A stretch of 64,000 nucleotides of DNA, taken from Catenibacillus scindens. Its GTDB lineage: Bacteria; Bacillota; Clostridia; Lachnospirales; Lachnospiraceae. The stretch's first letter is position 1; every line of letters starts with the position of its first letter. The DNA lies in the NCBI RefSeq assembly GCF_014202115.1, contig NZ_JACHFW010000011.1, positions 1-64,000 on the forward strand. The letters are read 5' to 3'. Both the position numbers and the translations under genes were made by a program. Positions 26,922-35,088 of the stretch are shown here, piece by piece. The notes beneath the pieces were generated by a model. That model had not been told where the DNA came from and ran no database searches. It worked only from the letters and a program-made list of their open reading frames with translations.

Positions 26922-27636
26922 TGTCATTCCTCCGGCCATTTTTCTTTTTCTTATTGGATCGTTTAGGTATCACACCCAACGTAGTCATCTGCAAATACTT
27001 GCTTACATCATCTTCGGTGTGAATCTTATCATTCAGCAAATACAGTACCGAAAAAAAGCCGGCGGACAGAACAAGCCCTGCCAATCCACCCAGCATACTA
27101 TTTTTTTTCAGGCTGGGACTCACCGGACTGGTTGGAAGCTGAGCTTCCTCTGCAAGTGTAGGCCGCTCCGTTTTCATAACCAATTCAATTTTGTCCGTAG
27201 TGACTGACGCCACTTCATTAGCAATCTTTTGGGCGGTCTCGGGAACCGGATCTGTCACGGTAATGTTTAAAAAATGAGAATCTGTGGGATTAGATACACT
27301 GATTCTCCCAGCCAATTGACTATAACTCATATTTAAATCCAAATTATCAATCACTGTATCAATCACCGGATGTGTTTTGACCAGAACACTATAATCTGGT
27401 GTAAGCTGCGTTCCGATCTGAAGATCTGAAACTGAAAGGGTTGTCGCAGAATTCACCAGATAAAGTATAGCCGTGGAGCTGTAAAGAGGCGTTACAAACA
27501 AAATAGTGTATCCAGCGGCAATAATAATTCCAGCGGCAATAGCTGCCACAATGATCCAAATCCGACGTTTCAGCGACCTTAAAAGATCAATAAGATCGAT
27601 TTCATCAGAATTTATAGTCTTGTTCCTTGGTTCCAT
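26914..27636 (-). CDS. Wzz/YveK-like polysaccharide co-polymerase
   Basis: 240 residues with the Wzz layout: N-terminal membrane segment (IWIIVAAIAAGIIIAAGYTI, ~32-51) after the signature EIDLIDLLRSLKRR, a periplasm-like coiled domain of ~120 residues with TIVTDPVPETAQ-type sequence, and a second membrane segment (~187-207) preceded by the Pro-rich LPTSPVSPSLKKN motif. The cytoplasmic tail ends in basic residues. In Gram-positive bacteria this protein activates the CpsD kinase and sets chain length. Confidence 0.9.
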   Translation of the reverse strand: MEPRNKTINSDEIDLIDLLRSLKRRIWIIVAAIAAGIIIAAGYTILFVTPLYSSTAILYLVNSATTLSVSDLQIGTQLTPDYSVLVKTHPVIDTVIDNLDLNMSYSQLAGRISVSNPTDSHFLNITVTDPVPETAQKIANEVASVTTDKIELVMKTERPTLAEEAQLPTSPVSPSLKKNSMLGGLAGLVLSAGFFSVLYLLNDKIHTEDDVSKYLQMTTLGVIPKRSNKKKKNGRRNDND

Positions 27637-27736
27637 AAATACTCCTTAAAATTATAAATTACTCAGCCATGCGGCCTGTTTCACAAAAATGAGTTGTAAA
27701 TTTACTCGCAAGATTTTTTAATCAGTCAAATAACCA

Positions 27737-28495
27737 CTAAAACTGTAACAGTTGACCATTCAAAATACTGACTGGATTATCCACCGCCATACGTCGTAAT
27801 GTTTCTTCTCCGCAATCGCGGGCAATCCAGTCTGCAGCTGCTTTGTATTCCGGTGGACGCCAATGACTTCCATGAGCGTCTGTGCCGAGAAGATCAATAT
27901 AGCCTTCACTGACCAGCCGGCGGCACTGGCGTACTTCCAGATTCATACTGCCTCCAATCAGGCTGGATGTATTCATCTGAAAAGGTATGTACATAGATCT
28001 CAGCTCATCCATGCGCTCCCACTGTTTCCACAGGGCGGATATCCGCTCCACATGGGCCAGTATGGGAATATAACCCCTTTGGAGCAGCTCGCGCAAAGCA
28101 CTGAAAATGATGGAATACCGTTCGTCGGGGGAAAACTCAAGTAATACATATCTGCTGCCGTTAATCGTCAATGCTTTTTTGCTGTCCAAAGCATCCATGA
28201 TCCCCCGGCTGTAGTAAATCTCCTGCCCCAGGTAAAGACGCATCTGCGGATATTTCTCCTCAAGAACACTGTTCACCTTTTTATAGGCTTCTATAACTTT
28301 CTCCCGGCTCAAAGGCTCTTTCATCCGAAAGTGGGGTGTGGCGCACATAAATCGGACGCCCTGCTCCCATTCCATGGCAATCATCCTGCAGCTCTCTTCT
28401 ATAGAGTCTGCCCCGTCATCAACTTCCGGAAGAATATGCAAATGCATATCAAAAAAAGGAAAGTCCGATTGTTTCAGGTTCTTTTTGTTTTTCAT
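27737..28495 (-). CDS. PHP-family tyrosine phosphatase (CpsB/CapC/YwqE-type)
   Basis: About 252 residues. Metal-binding motifs of the PHP fold: FFDMHLHILPEVDDGAD at the N-terminus (H-x-H), ATPHFRMKE, LGQEIYYS, ILAHVERIS and LLGTDAHGSHWRPP near the C-terminus. Mn-dependent phosphatases of this type remove phosphate from the capsular tyrosine kinase. Start: ATG 28495 gives the expected family N-terminus; a TTG at 28543 is an in-frame alternative. First gene of the capsule operon, ~100 bases after the promoter at 28599-28627. Confidence 0.9.
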   Translation of the reverse strand: MKNKKNLKQSDFPFFDMHLHILPEVDDGADSIEESCRMIAMEWEQGVRFMCATPHFRMKEPLSREKVIEAYKKVNSVLEEKYPQMRLYLGQEIYYSRGIMDALDSKKALTINGSRYVLLEFSPDERYSIIFSALRELLQRGYIPILAHVERISALWKQWERMDELRSMYIPFQMNTSSLIGGSMNLEVRQCRRLVSEGYIDLLGTDAHGSHWRPPEYKAAADWIARDCGEETLRRMAVDNPVSILNGQLLQF

Positions 28496-28572
28496 TACTT
28501 TCGCTTTGATCAACTCCTGCCTGTCTCGTATAGAATTGGGCAATTAAACTTATAATGATATAAAAGACGATG

Positions 28573-28593
28573 CGTAAAGTGAATTACTTTACG
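28573..28593 (-). promoter_or_regulatory. Palindromic operator at the capsule promoter
   Basis: Inverted repeat CGTAAAGT-GAATT-ACTTTACG with perfect 8-bp arms, placed just downstream of the -10 box, over the expected transcription start. This is the position of a repressor site. No T-run follows, so it is not a terminator. The binding protein is not evident in the window. Confidence 0.65.
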
Positions 28594-28598
28594 AAAAT

Positions 28599-28627
28599 AT
28601 TATAATCATATTGTCACATTATGTCAA
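28599..28627 (-). promoter_or_regulatory. Sigma-A-type promoter of the capsule operon
   Basis: On the minus strand a perfect -35 box TTGACA (28627-28622) and perfect -10 box TATAAT (28604-28599) are 17 bases apart, with AT-rich flanks. It points toward the PHP phosphatase gene. This is the strongest promoter seen on the minus strand and probably drives the whole capsule locus with help from LoaP further down. Confidence 0.88.
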
Positions 28628-28792
28628 TCAATAAATCATGGCAAATCACATAAATAATCATGACATTTTCTGAAAAACTGTCATAGACAATTCAGATTTT
28701 GACGCTAAAAGACTAAATTTCACCCCCAATTTTGTGTTGTTTTGCTTGTTTGATAGAACCCTTGCATAGCTTTTATATACAAAAATACAATT

Positions 28793-28948
28793 TTAGAGGC
28801 ATAGCTTTTCTAATTGGGACCTTTTTTGCTCCAGTGAGGAATGGACGTAACGGTTCAATGTGATTGTCACACTGGAGTGACCAAGGATTTCACTCAAACT
28901 TTTTACATCAATTTCCTTTTCAATACACCGGGTGGCAAAGGTATGCCC
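28793..28948 (-). pseudogene. C-terminal tail of a tyrosine recombinase (integrase)
   Basis: About 50 codons ending in a stop at 28793 read HTFATRCIEKEIDVKSLSE, ILGHSSVTITLNRYVHSS and LEQKRSQLEKLCL. This holds two catalytic-type elements of tyrosine recombinases: the H of the R-H-T-F/A box, the LGHSS box and the active-site Tyr in NRYVH. The reading frame stops abruptly upstream (in-frame stop at ~28953), where sequence changes to that of the ICE. It looks like a truncated remnant of an earlier integrated element, cut by insertion or deletion at the ICE junction. It is not an active integrase. Confidence 0.85.
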
Positions 28949-29205
28949 TTACGGTATAATAAAGACAAACGGAAAAAACCAGTGTTTTCAAGGGTTTCAG
29001 CGTTTGTCGTTGCCTATTCAATTCCTTTTCCAACCTTGATAGTCAACGAAAAATCTGTCGAATGATGGGAGGTGTTACCTAAAAGACAAAATTGAATATT
29101 ACAGCAGCGGTGCGGTGTTTTACCGGACCGCTGTTTGTCAGGGCGTTTCATCTAATCTGATGGGCGCCCTTTTTTTGCGCCCATTTTCAGAAGGAGGAAA
29201 TTCAC
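28949..29205 (+). promoter_or_regulatory. Left part of the ICE with leader hairpins
   Basis: No gene. Two strong hairpins precede the first ICE gene: CAGCGGT...ACCGCTG (29105-29133) and TGGGCGC...GCGCCCA (29161-29183) followed by TTTT, the second having the shape of an intrinsic terminator. A ribosome-binding site AAGGAGG lies before the ATG at 29206. A TATAAT-like box at ~28955 (GGTATAATAAAG) might be a promoter but its -35 box is poor. The true att site cannot be fixed because the other end of the ICE is outside the window. Confidence 0.5.
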
Positions 29206-29724
29206 ATGGAACTTAACGAAGAAGAAAAAAGGCAGTTGTTTCAGGTTGACGGCGACTGCCAGGCCAAAGTGCTGGATGAACTGTATATGACAGCCCGTTT
29301 TACCCGTAACCCGGAGCAACGTGATATGGTGCGGGGCCTCATGGCAAAGCTGCGGGTTCTGTCGGATGAACAGTGCATGGATCTGGTGAAGGACATCCAG
29401 AAGAATTATCACCTGCCTTACCCTCGCACTATGGGCGAGCGGATTGCATTGGCCCGGCAGCAATCCGGGGCTGAAAAACTGAAAGGCCATGACATTATGG
29501 CCCTGGAGCGGTTTGACCCGCAGGTACGCCACATGGTTGTCTTTGATGTGCTTTCTTTTGAATCCCCTGTCGGCTATAAAGGCGATAAGATGCGCCTGTT
29601 TCTCACGGATGAAGGGTATCAGAAAGCGTTGGAGAATCAGGAACGCGGCTTTATCAAGCTAAAGAACCATGCCAAGGTACACAATGGCTATTTGAATTAC
29701 GACCATAAAGACAGAGATTTGTAG
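29206..29724 (+). CDS. Conserved ICE protein of unknown function
   Basis: 172 residues, soluble and charged, with an excellent ribosome-binding site (AAGGAGG, nine bases before ATG). No catalytic motif or membrane segment is seen. The middle contains MGERIALARQQSGAEKLKGH, a helix-rich stretch, and the C-terminus SPVGYKGDKMRLFLTDEGYQ. It is the first gene of the ICE left arm, next to a replication-type protein, so a role in maintenance or regulation is possible. I do not recognise the family. Confidence 0.75.
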   Translation: MELNEEEKRQLFQVDGDCQAKVLDELYMTARFTRNPEQRDMVRGLMAKLRVLSDEQCMDLVKDIQKNYHLPYPRTMGERIALARQQSGAEKLKGHDIMALERFDPQVRHMVVFDVLSFESPVGYKGDKMRLFLTDEGYQKALENQERGFIKLKNHAKVHNGYLNYDHKDRDL

Positions 29725-29766
29725 TTGCTGCTCAGTATAAAGACTTGCCAGGAAGGAGGATGTCAA

Positions 29767-30642
29767 ATGGCAGTGTTCAGAGTTGAAAAGACAAAAGATT
29801 TTACGGTCATGTCCAATCACCATCTTCGGAATGTGTCGCTGTCTTTGAAGGCAAAGGGGCTGCTGTCGTTGATGTTGTCCTTGCCTGATAATTGGGACTA
29901 TACGACTAAGGGGCTGGCCCATATCTGTAAAGATGGGGTGGATTCTATCAGCAGTGCGATCAAGGAGCTGGAAAAGCAAGGGTATCTTACCCGGCAGCGG
30001 CTCCGTGACGCGCATGGCAGACTGGGCGATATTGAGTATGTCATCCATGAGAAACCTGTGCTTCCTGATGAGCAGGACGCTATTCTGCCACCTAAACGGG
30101 AAAATCCAAGACAGGTAAATCCAAGACAGGTAAATCCTGTTTTGGGAAAACCTGAACAGGAAAAACCCGCCCAATTAAATATACAAGAATCAATTACTGA
30201 AAAATCAATTACGGATATATCAAATACCCATCAATCAATCTATCCGGATTCTGGAAGGGCACCCGCCAGTAGTACGGAGATGGATAGGATTGATAGGATA
30301 GATGCCTACCGGGAAATTATCAAAGAAAATATTGAATTTGAGGCTCTTGTTCAGAGGTACGGATATGAGCGTGTGGACGAACTGGTTGAGCTGATGCTGC
30401 AAACCGTCCTCTCCCAACGGCCATATATCCGCATTGCCGGGGATGACTACCCCCGTGAGGTAGTAAAAAGCCGCTTCCTGAAAGTGAACTTCTCCCATGT
30501 GGAGTATGTGTTCGACTGCCTGGATAACAACACGACCAAGGTGCGGAATATCAAGTCTTACCTGCTGGCGGCTTTGTATAATGCCCCGACTACCATGGAC
30601 AGCTATTACCGGGCCGAAGTCAATCACGATCTTTACGGATAG
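29767..30642 (+). CDS. Replication-initiator-like helix-turn-helix protein (DUF6017 type)
   Basis: About 291 residues from ATG 29767 (GGAAGGAGG upstream); a longer frame from 29725 lacks a site. Residues ~1-85 form a winged-helix domain found in mobile-element replication proteins: MAVFRVEKTKDFTVMSNHHL, LSLKAKGLLSLMLSLPDNWD and SISSAIKELEKQGYLTRQR. A linker with a 15-bp tandem repeat (NPRQVNPRQVNP, 30108-30137) separates it from a C-terminal domain (~190-290) I associate with DUF6017. Likely role: replication or control of the excised ICE. Confidence 0.8.
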   Translation: MAVFRVEKTKDFTVMSNHHLRNVSLSLKAKGLLSLMLSLPDNWDYTTKGLAHICKDGVDSISSAIKELEKQGYLTRQRLRDAHGRLGDIEYVIHEKPVLPDEQDAILPPKRENPRQVNPRQVNPVLGKPEQEKPAQLNIQESITEKSITDISNTHQSIYPDSGRAPASSTEMDRIDRIDAYREIIKENIEFEALVQRYGYERVDELVELMLQTVLSQRPYIRIAGDDYPREVVKSRFLKVNFSHVEYVFDCLDNNTTKVRNIKSYLLAALYNAPTTMDSYYRAEVNHDLYG

Positions 30643-30656
30643 AGGGAGCGGCTTTG

Positions 30657-30731
30657 ATGACAGAAAATATCGCAGAAAGGAGGCTGCGCGCCATGAAAAA
30701 CCATGAAACGCCGAAGCAATGCCGAGCTTGA
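30657..30731 (+). CDS. Possible 24-residue peptide between replication genes
   Basis: Short open frame MTENIAERRLRAMKNHETPK... ending in a stop at 30731 and overlapping the start of the toprim gene by 13 bp. An internal ATG has AGGAGG before it. It may be only a translational-coupling frame. Weak support. Confidence 0.3.
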   Translation: MTENIAERRLRAMKNHETPKQCRA

Positions 30732-31699
30732 CCCAGGAACAGATCACCCAGGCAAGAGAAACGGATCTGTTAGATTATCTGCTTTCCCACGAAAGCGGCG
30801 TGCTGAAACAGGAAGGCGCCAATTATCGTCATAATGAGCATGACAGCCTGGTTTATGTGGCGAGTAAAAATTACTGGTACTGGAACAGCCGTGGACGAAA
30901 GATCAATGCCGTGGATTACCTCATGGAAATCCGCGGGTACAGCTTTGTGGAGGCTGTGGAACGGCTGATAGGCAGCGGAACCCCTGCTGTTTCTCATTAT
31001 ACAGCTTCCGGCAGCCGGGAACAGCGGAAACCGGTGGAGAAAAAGCCCTTCCGCCTCCCCAAGGGGAAACGCTGTGCCACCTTTGCTGTTTCTTATCTCC
31101 AACGCCGGGGAGTCCATTCGGACATCATCAGACGGTGTATGCAGTTGGGCCTTTTTTATGAGTCCCGCTATAACAACGAGGCGGTTTGCGTTTTTGTTGG
31201 CCGGGATGATACCGGTACGGGCCGGTTTGCCTGCGTCCGCGGAATTGCAGGTGACTTGAAAAAGGACATCAGCGGCAGTGATAAGCGGTTTAGCTTCTGC
31301 TACCCGCCGGATCAGCCGGGCAGCCGCCATCTGGCGGTTTTCGAGGCCCCGATTGACGCCCTCTCCCATGCTACGCTCCAAAAGCTGGAGGGCTGGCAAT
31401 GGAATGGCTACCGGCTTTCCCTGGGTGGGACCTCCCCTGTGGCCCTGGTCGCTTTCCTGGAACGCCACCCGGAGATTACCCGTGTTGCCCTCTACTTGGA
31501 CAATGACCTTGCGGGCCGGGTCAACGCCCGGAAAATCAAGGCACTGTTGAAATCAGACCAGAGGTTTTCAAAAATCCGGGTGTCTGTCAATCCTCCCCGC
31601 AGTGGGAAAGACTACAATGAGAAATTACAGCGCACGCTTCAAGCGATCCGCGAAGAAAAACACGCCAGCCGCCAGAAACAGGCGGCTGTTTCAATTTAG
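30719..31699 (+). CDS. DUF3991/toprim-domain protein (primase-like)
   Basis: 326 residues. Residues ~35-85 (YRHNEHDSLVYVASKNYWYW, KINAVDYLMEIRGYSFVEAV) match the CHC2/DUF3991-type N-terminal region of mobile primases. The toprim core is at ~205-280: LAVFEAPIDALSHATLQ supplies the conserved Glu and RVALYLDNDLAGRVNARKI the D-x-D pair for metal binding. Proteins of this type take part in DNA replication or primer synthesis of conjugative elements. It sits between the replication-like gene and a regulator gene in the ICE left arm. Confidence 0.85.
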   Translation: MPSLTQEQITQARETDLLDYLLSHESGVLKQEGANYRHNEHDSLVYVASKNYWYWNSRGRKINAVDYLMEIRGYSFVEAVERLIGSGTPAVSHYTASGSREQRKPVEKKPFRLPKGKRCATFAVSYLQRRGVHSDIIRRCMQLGLFYESRYNNEAVCVFVGRDDTGTGRFACVRGIAGDLKKDISGSDKRFSFCYPPDQPGSRHLAVFEAPIDALSHATLQKLEGWQWNGYRLSLGGTSPVALVAFLERHPEITRVALYLDNDLAGRVNARKIKALLKSDQRFSKIRVSVNPPRSGKDYNEKLQRTLQAIREEKHASRQKQAAVSI

Positions 31700-31711
31700 G
31701 AGGAAAACCCA

Positions 31712-32032
31712 ATGAATAACGACAAATCCGCGATTCAGGTAATCGCCGGGGCTGCCCGCTGCCCAGAGTACAGCCCGTCCATGGTTAAGGCTTTGATGAA
31801 AAAGCTGGAAACCAATGAAAAAGCCTTCGCTCTGCTGATGAATGTCACCCCTTCCACGGTGCGTCTCTGGACAACGGGTGCGGCTCGTCCCTGCAGCATG
31901 GCCCGGAGGCTGATGCAGATTTATGAATCCGGGCCGGAAATCGTAAGTAAGATTGCCGGGGAAAGCTGCCCGGAGAAAGGAGGACGCCAGACGAGTGAAG
32001 CGAAGGAACAAACAGCTTCTTGTGGAAAATGA
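31712..32032 (+). CDS. XRE-like helix-turn-helix regulator
   Basis: 106 residues; ribosome-binding site AGGAGG ahead of ATG. The HTH is at ~35-65: LETNEKAFALLMNVTPSTVR and WTTGAARPCSMARRLMQIYE, resembling HigA/NadS-type domains in which the protein reads a recognition helix and then a short dimer helix. No toxin gene partners it here. Overlaps the next gene's 5' end by 38 bp. Probably a local regulator of ICE genes. Confidence 0.75.
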   Translation: MNNDKSAIQVIAGAARCPEYSPSMVKALMKKLETNEKAFALLMNVTPSTVRLWTTGAARPCSMARRLMQIYESGPEIVSKIAGESCPEKGGRQTSEAKEQTASCGK

Positions 32033-32765
32033 GTATGTGAAGGAATTGCTGGCCGTCCTGAAAGAGAACCCTTCCCCCAGCGGCAAGGATTTTGCTGAAA
32101 TGATTGCCCATGTTGGCGAACTGGAAAACCGGTTGGCCGAGGCCGTAGAAGAATTGAAAACTATGCGCCAGGAGCTTCAACAGGTGCAGAACCGCTCTCT
32201 GAAAGCTGTGCTTCAAAAGAGCTGTAAATCGCTGGAGAATAATATCTCCAATATGCGCCAAAAGCTGGCGGAGTTGAAAGATCACATTATCGAAGGCTGC
32301 CAGAAAGCTCTTTCGGCTTTCAAAGAGCGCGGCACTTCTGCCCTGGATGGCCTTTCCCGGTTTTTCCATGTCAAACCCATGCTGGAAGGGATCAGGAAAG
32401 CGATTGATAACAGTATTCGTATTGACGATAACGCTGTTTCCAAGATCCAGACCCTTTCCGCTGAATACCATCAGGCGGGCAGGCATTTGAAAAACATGGG
32501 CCGCGCCCTGGTGGGCAAAGAACCGGTGGCCGAGGTCAAAAGCCCCGGCAGGCTTTCTAAGGTGATTGCGGCTCCCTATAAAGCGGATCGTGCCTGCATG
32601 ACCGCCGCCCAAAAGAGCATCGAAAAAGCCATTGACAGTGTAACCCGTTTGCAGGAATCCGCTGAACGCAGGCCCTCCGTTTTAAGGGCTATGCAGGAAA
32701 ATGGCGAGAAAGTGCAGCCGCCAGCAAAAAAAGCTGTGCCTGCTGTAAGCAAAGCGGAACGGTAG
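31995..32765 (+). CDS. Coiled-coil ICE protein (DUF6674-like)
   Basis: About 256 residues from a GTG at 31995 preceded by GGAGGACG; an in-frame ATG at 31953 is an alternative. The first ~25 residues (RRNKQLLVENEYVKELLAVL) lead into long charged helices with coiled-coil heptads (LENRLAEAVEELKTMRQELQ, MRQKLAELKDHIIEGCQKAL). No enzyme motif. The overall look is that of DUF6674 proteins of Firmicutes ICEs, whose function is unknown. C-terminus basic and Ala/Pro-rich. Confidence 0.7.
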   Translation: MKRRNKQLLVENEYVKELLAVLKENPSPSGKDFAEMIAHVGELENRLAEAVEELKTMRQELQQVQNRSLKAVLQKSCKSLENNISNMRQKLAELKDHIIEGCQKALSAFKERGTSALDGLSRFFHVKPMLEGIRKAIDNSIRIDDNAVSKIQTLSAEYHQAGRHLKNMGRALVGKEPVAEVKSPGRLSKVIAAPYKADRACMTAAQKSIEKAIDSVTRLQESAERRPSVLRAMQENGEKVQPPAKKAVPAVSKAER

Positions 32766-32770
32766 GTGTC

Positions 32771-33028
32771 ATGGCAATAGGATTGCTTGACACCCTTGCT
32801 GACCGGCTGGATGTGTTCATTTCGGATCTGCGGCTTTGGTGTACGCTCCCCGCTTTCGGGATCATGCTTGAAATGGATAACCATTTATATCCCATATCTG
32901 AATGGAACCGGGCGCTGGCCTATCTGTCTGGAAGGCCATGCGCTTTTTCTAATGTGCCGGAAGCAAAAAAATATATACTCTCGCTGATAAAGGAGGTGGA
33001 GTTAGATGGCGAAAGAAATCGTACATGA
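32771..33028 (+). CDS. Small ICE protein of unknown function
   Basis: 85 residues, MAIGLLDTLADRLDVFISDL at the start. It begins 6 bp after the preceding gene and overlaps the start of the next by 23 bp, which supports translation as part of the operon. The sequence (FGIMLEMDNHLYPISEWNRA) shows no family I recognise and no membrane segment. Confidence 0.6.
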   Translation: MAIGLLDTLADRLDVFISDLRLWCTLPAFGIMLEMDNHLYPISEWNRALAYLSGRPCAFSNVPEAKKYILSLIKEVELDGERNRT

Positions 33029-35075
33029 AGATTTCGGTGAAAAGATCGGCGGCGCCAAAAAGGACCTTTGGGCAGCCCGCGGCCTGTATGTGGATGATCT
33101 GTTGGGGATGAACGAGCGCGAGGCCGATAAGTATGTAAAAAAAGATAATGTCTGGAAAAAGCCGGATTATAACGCCCTAATTCAATCCGGCGTCCCGGTG
33201 GACATTCTGTATTTTCGGAAAGTGGTGCGTGACAGCCTGAACGCCTCCCCGCGGTATCTGCGTTCAGATGATACGCCGGAGAAGCGCCTGGCACGGCAGA
33301 AAGAATATATCGCGACCGTCCGGCAGGTACAGGAAGTCGTTGAAAAGGTTCAGACAGTGCAGGATGCCATGGATGTATTCGACGCCCTTATTATTGACGG
33401 CGGTTACTGCGAGCGTATTTCCCATGGGATCGGCGGCGGTTATATCCGGGCCACCCAAAAGGGCCGGGATAATCCGGTCATTACCGATAAGCTGGTAAAT
33501 GCCCTGTATTTCCGCGGGGAACGGGACTTTGAGAGAAAAATCGTCCAAGGGGCTGTAAAAAAACAGTTTGGCGTTCCCGCTGAACAAAAGATCCCCCGCG
33601 GCTATGACATCCGGTTCAATGACGGCAAAAGAACCTACTCGAAAAACGATGTCTGGCTTCCCAATACCTACTATGTCACAAAAGGCTATACGATACTGAA
33701 AACAAATTTTGCCACCCGTGAGGAAGCTCTGAAATGGGTACAGGCCCTTGCCAGACAGCGCGGAGCCAGCGGAAAACAGCGGTTTGTCCCGCAGCAGCTT
33801 TCCCGCGTCCGGCGTTCTGGCCCGGATTACCGCGGGGACCGTGATGTGGTCGGGCAGGATTACCTTGACGCGTTCGCTTTCCGCGGCGGCGAATTTGGGA
33901 ACTGGATGACGCAGAATGACCGGCGCGCTTCCCTGAACATGGGGTTTGACGCTCTCAAAGACCTGGCGGCTGTCCTTAAGATCAGCGAAAAAGATATTTC
34001 CTACCAGGGAACACTCTCGATTGCCTTTGGCGCCCGCGGCAGCGGCAACGCCGCCGCCCACTACGAACCGCTTCGGAAGGTTATCAACCTTACCAAGATG
34101 CACGGGGCTGGTTCCCTGGCGCATGAGTGGTGGCATGGCCTGGATGATTACCTGGGTGTGAAAATGGGGGCAAAAGCCTTCCTTTCCGAACATTCCCACC
34201 TGTATGAGCCATTCAAGAAGCTGATTGAAACCATGAAATATAAGCCAGAAACACCGGAGCAGGCCGCGGCCCGGACAGAGGCGCAGACAGAGCGTATCCG
34301 AAAAAATGCGGCGAGCTGGCTGGATTCGGCGGTCCTTGCCCCGCTCAAACGGGCAGCGAATGACGAGATGCACATGGAGGCTTACGCAGTCCTTCGGGAA
34401 GAATTTCTTTCAGGCGTTCCCGGTTCTGTGGAACAGCTAAGCGCTTTTAAAAAGTCTGTGACCGGACGCGTTATACCCAAAAGCGAACGTGACAGGCTGG
34501 AAATTTTTGAGCGTATGCTGTCCGGGATGCAGGATCAGGAACCCCCGCAGGTTGGCCGTGTGGAAACGGATTTTTATAAAAACTCGGTCCGTATGGGCAA
34601 AGAGTGTGAAAAAGACGGCGGCTATTGGGAAAGCAATACAGAGATGACAGCCAGGGCTTTCGCCTGCTATATCAAAGATAAGCTGTCTCCTGAAATTTCG
34701 GATTACCTGGCAGGCCACGCAGACAGCGCCGCTGCTTTTGTTACCGGCAAAGATGGGAAAATGGAAATCTTGAAAGCCTTCCCGGAGGGTGAGGAACGAA
34801 AAGCTATCAATGCGGTTTTTGATGAAGTTTTCTCGGATCTGAAGCGGCAGCATTTTCTCACCCATTCCGATCACCCGCAGACATTAGAGGAAATCCGGCC
34901 GGCGGCGCCTGCGCCTTCCCGCATGGCTTCCATGCCGGTTATCACGGATGCAGAACAGCTTTCCCTCTTTGGCGGGGAGAAGCCTTCCCTCCTGGGGCAG
35001 CTTGCCGCTGCTAAGGGACAGGGCAAAACGCCGGCAGAGCCAAAGCAGATGAAACCCCATGAGCCGGAACTTTGA
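33006..35075 (+). CDS. Large polyvalent-type protein with HEWWH zincin domain (LPD1-like)
   Basis: 689 residues. The N-terminal ~330 residues hold LPD-type modules (DLWAARGLYVDDLLGMNERE; YDIRFNDGKRTYSKNDVWLP). The region FAFRGGEFGNWMTQNDRRAS (~298-317) and following sequence match the 'barnase-EndoU/LPD' zone of polyvalent proteins, and AGSLAHEWWHGLDDYLG (~373-389) is a metallopeptidase motif H-E-x-x-H with a likely third ligand downstream. Proteins of this type travel with phages and conjugative elements and are thought to protect or prepare incoming DNA. C-terminus is Ala/Pro-rich and ends in a linker. Exact activity unknown. Confidence 0.75.
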   Translation: MAKEIVHEDFGEKIGGAKKDLWAARGLYVDDLLGMNEREADKYVKKDNVWKKPDYNALIQSGVPVDILYFRKVVRDSLNASPRYLRSDDTPEKRLARQKEYIATVRQVQEVVEKVQTVQDAMDVFDALIIDGGYCERISHGIGGGYIRATQKGRDNPVITDKLVNALYFRGERDFERKIVQGAVKKQFGVPAEQKIPRGYDIRFNDGKRTYSKNDVWLPNTYYVTKGYTILKTNFATREEALKWVQALARQRGASGKQRFVPQQLSRVRRSGPDYRGDRDVVGQDYLDAFAFRGGEFGNWMTQNDRRASLNMGFDALKDLAAVLKISEKDISYQGTLSIAFGARGSGNAAAHYEPLRKVINLTKMHGAGSLAHEWWHGLDDYLGVKMGAKAFLSEHSHLYEPFKKLIETMKYKPETPEQAAARTEAQTERIRKNAASWLDSAVLAPLKRAANDEMHMEAYAVLREEFLSGVPGSVEQLSAFKKSVTGRVIPKSERDRLEIFERMLSGMQDQEPPQVGRVETDFYKNSVRMGKECEKDGGYWESNTEMTARAFACYIKDKLSPEISDYLAGHADSAAAFVTGKDGKMEILKAFPEGEERKAINAVFDEVFSDLKRQHFLTHSDHPQTLEEIRPAAPAPSRMASMPVITDAEQLSLFGGEKPSLLGQLAAAKGQGKTPAEPKQMKPHEPEL

Positions 35076-35088
35076 TGGAGGTGAGAAT

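Noticed and set aside
33264..34373. 369-codon minus-strand frame inside the HEWWH protein gene
   Set aside because: No recognisable domain, and the plus-strand gene fits the operon, its ribosome-binding site and its motif.
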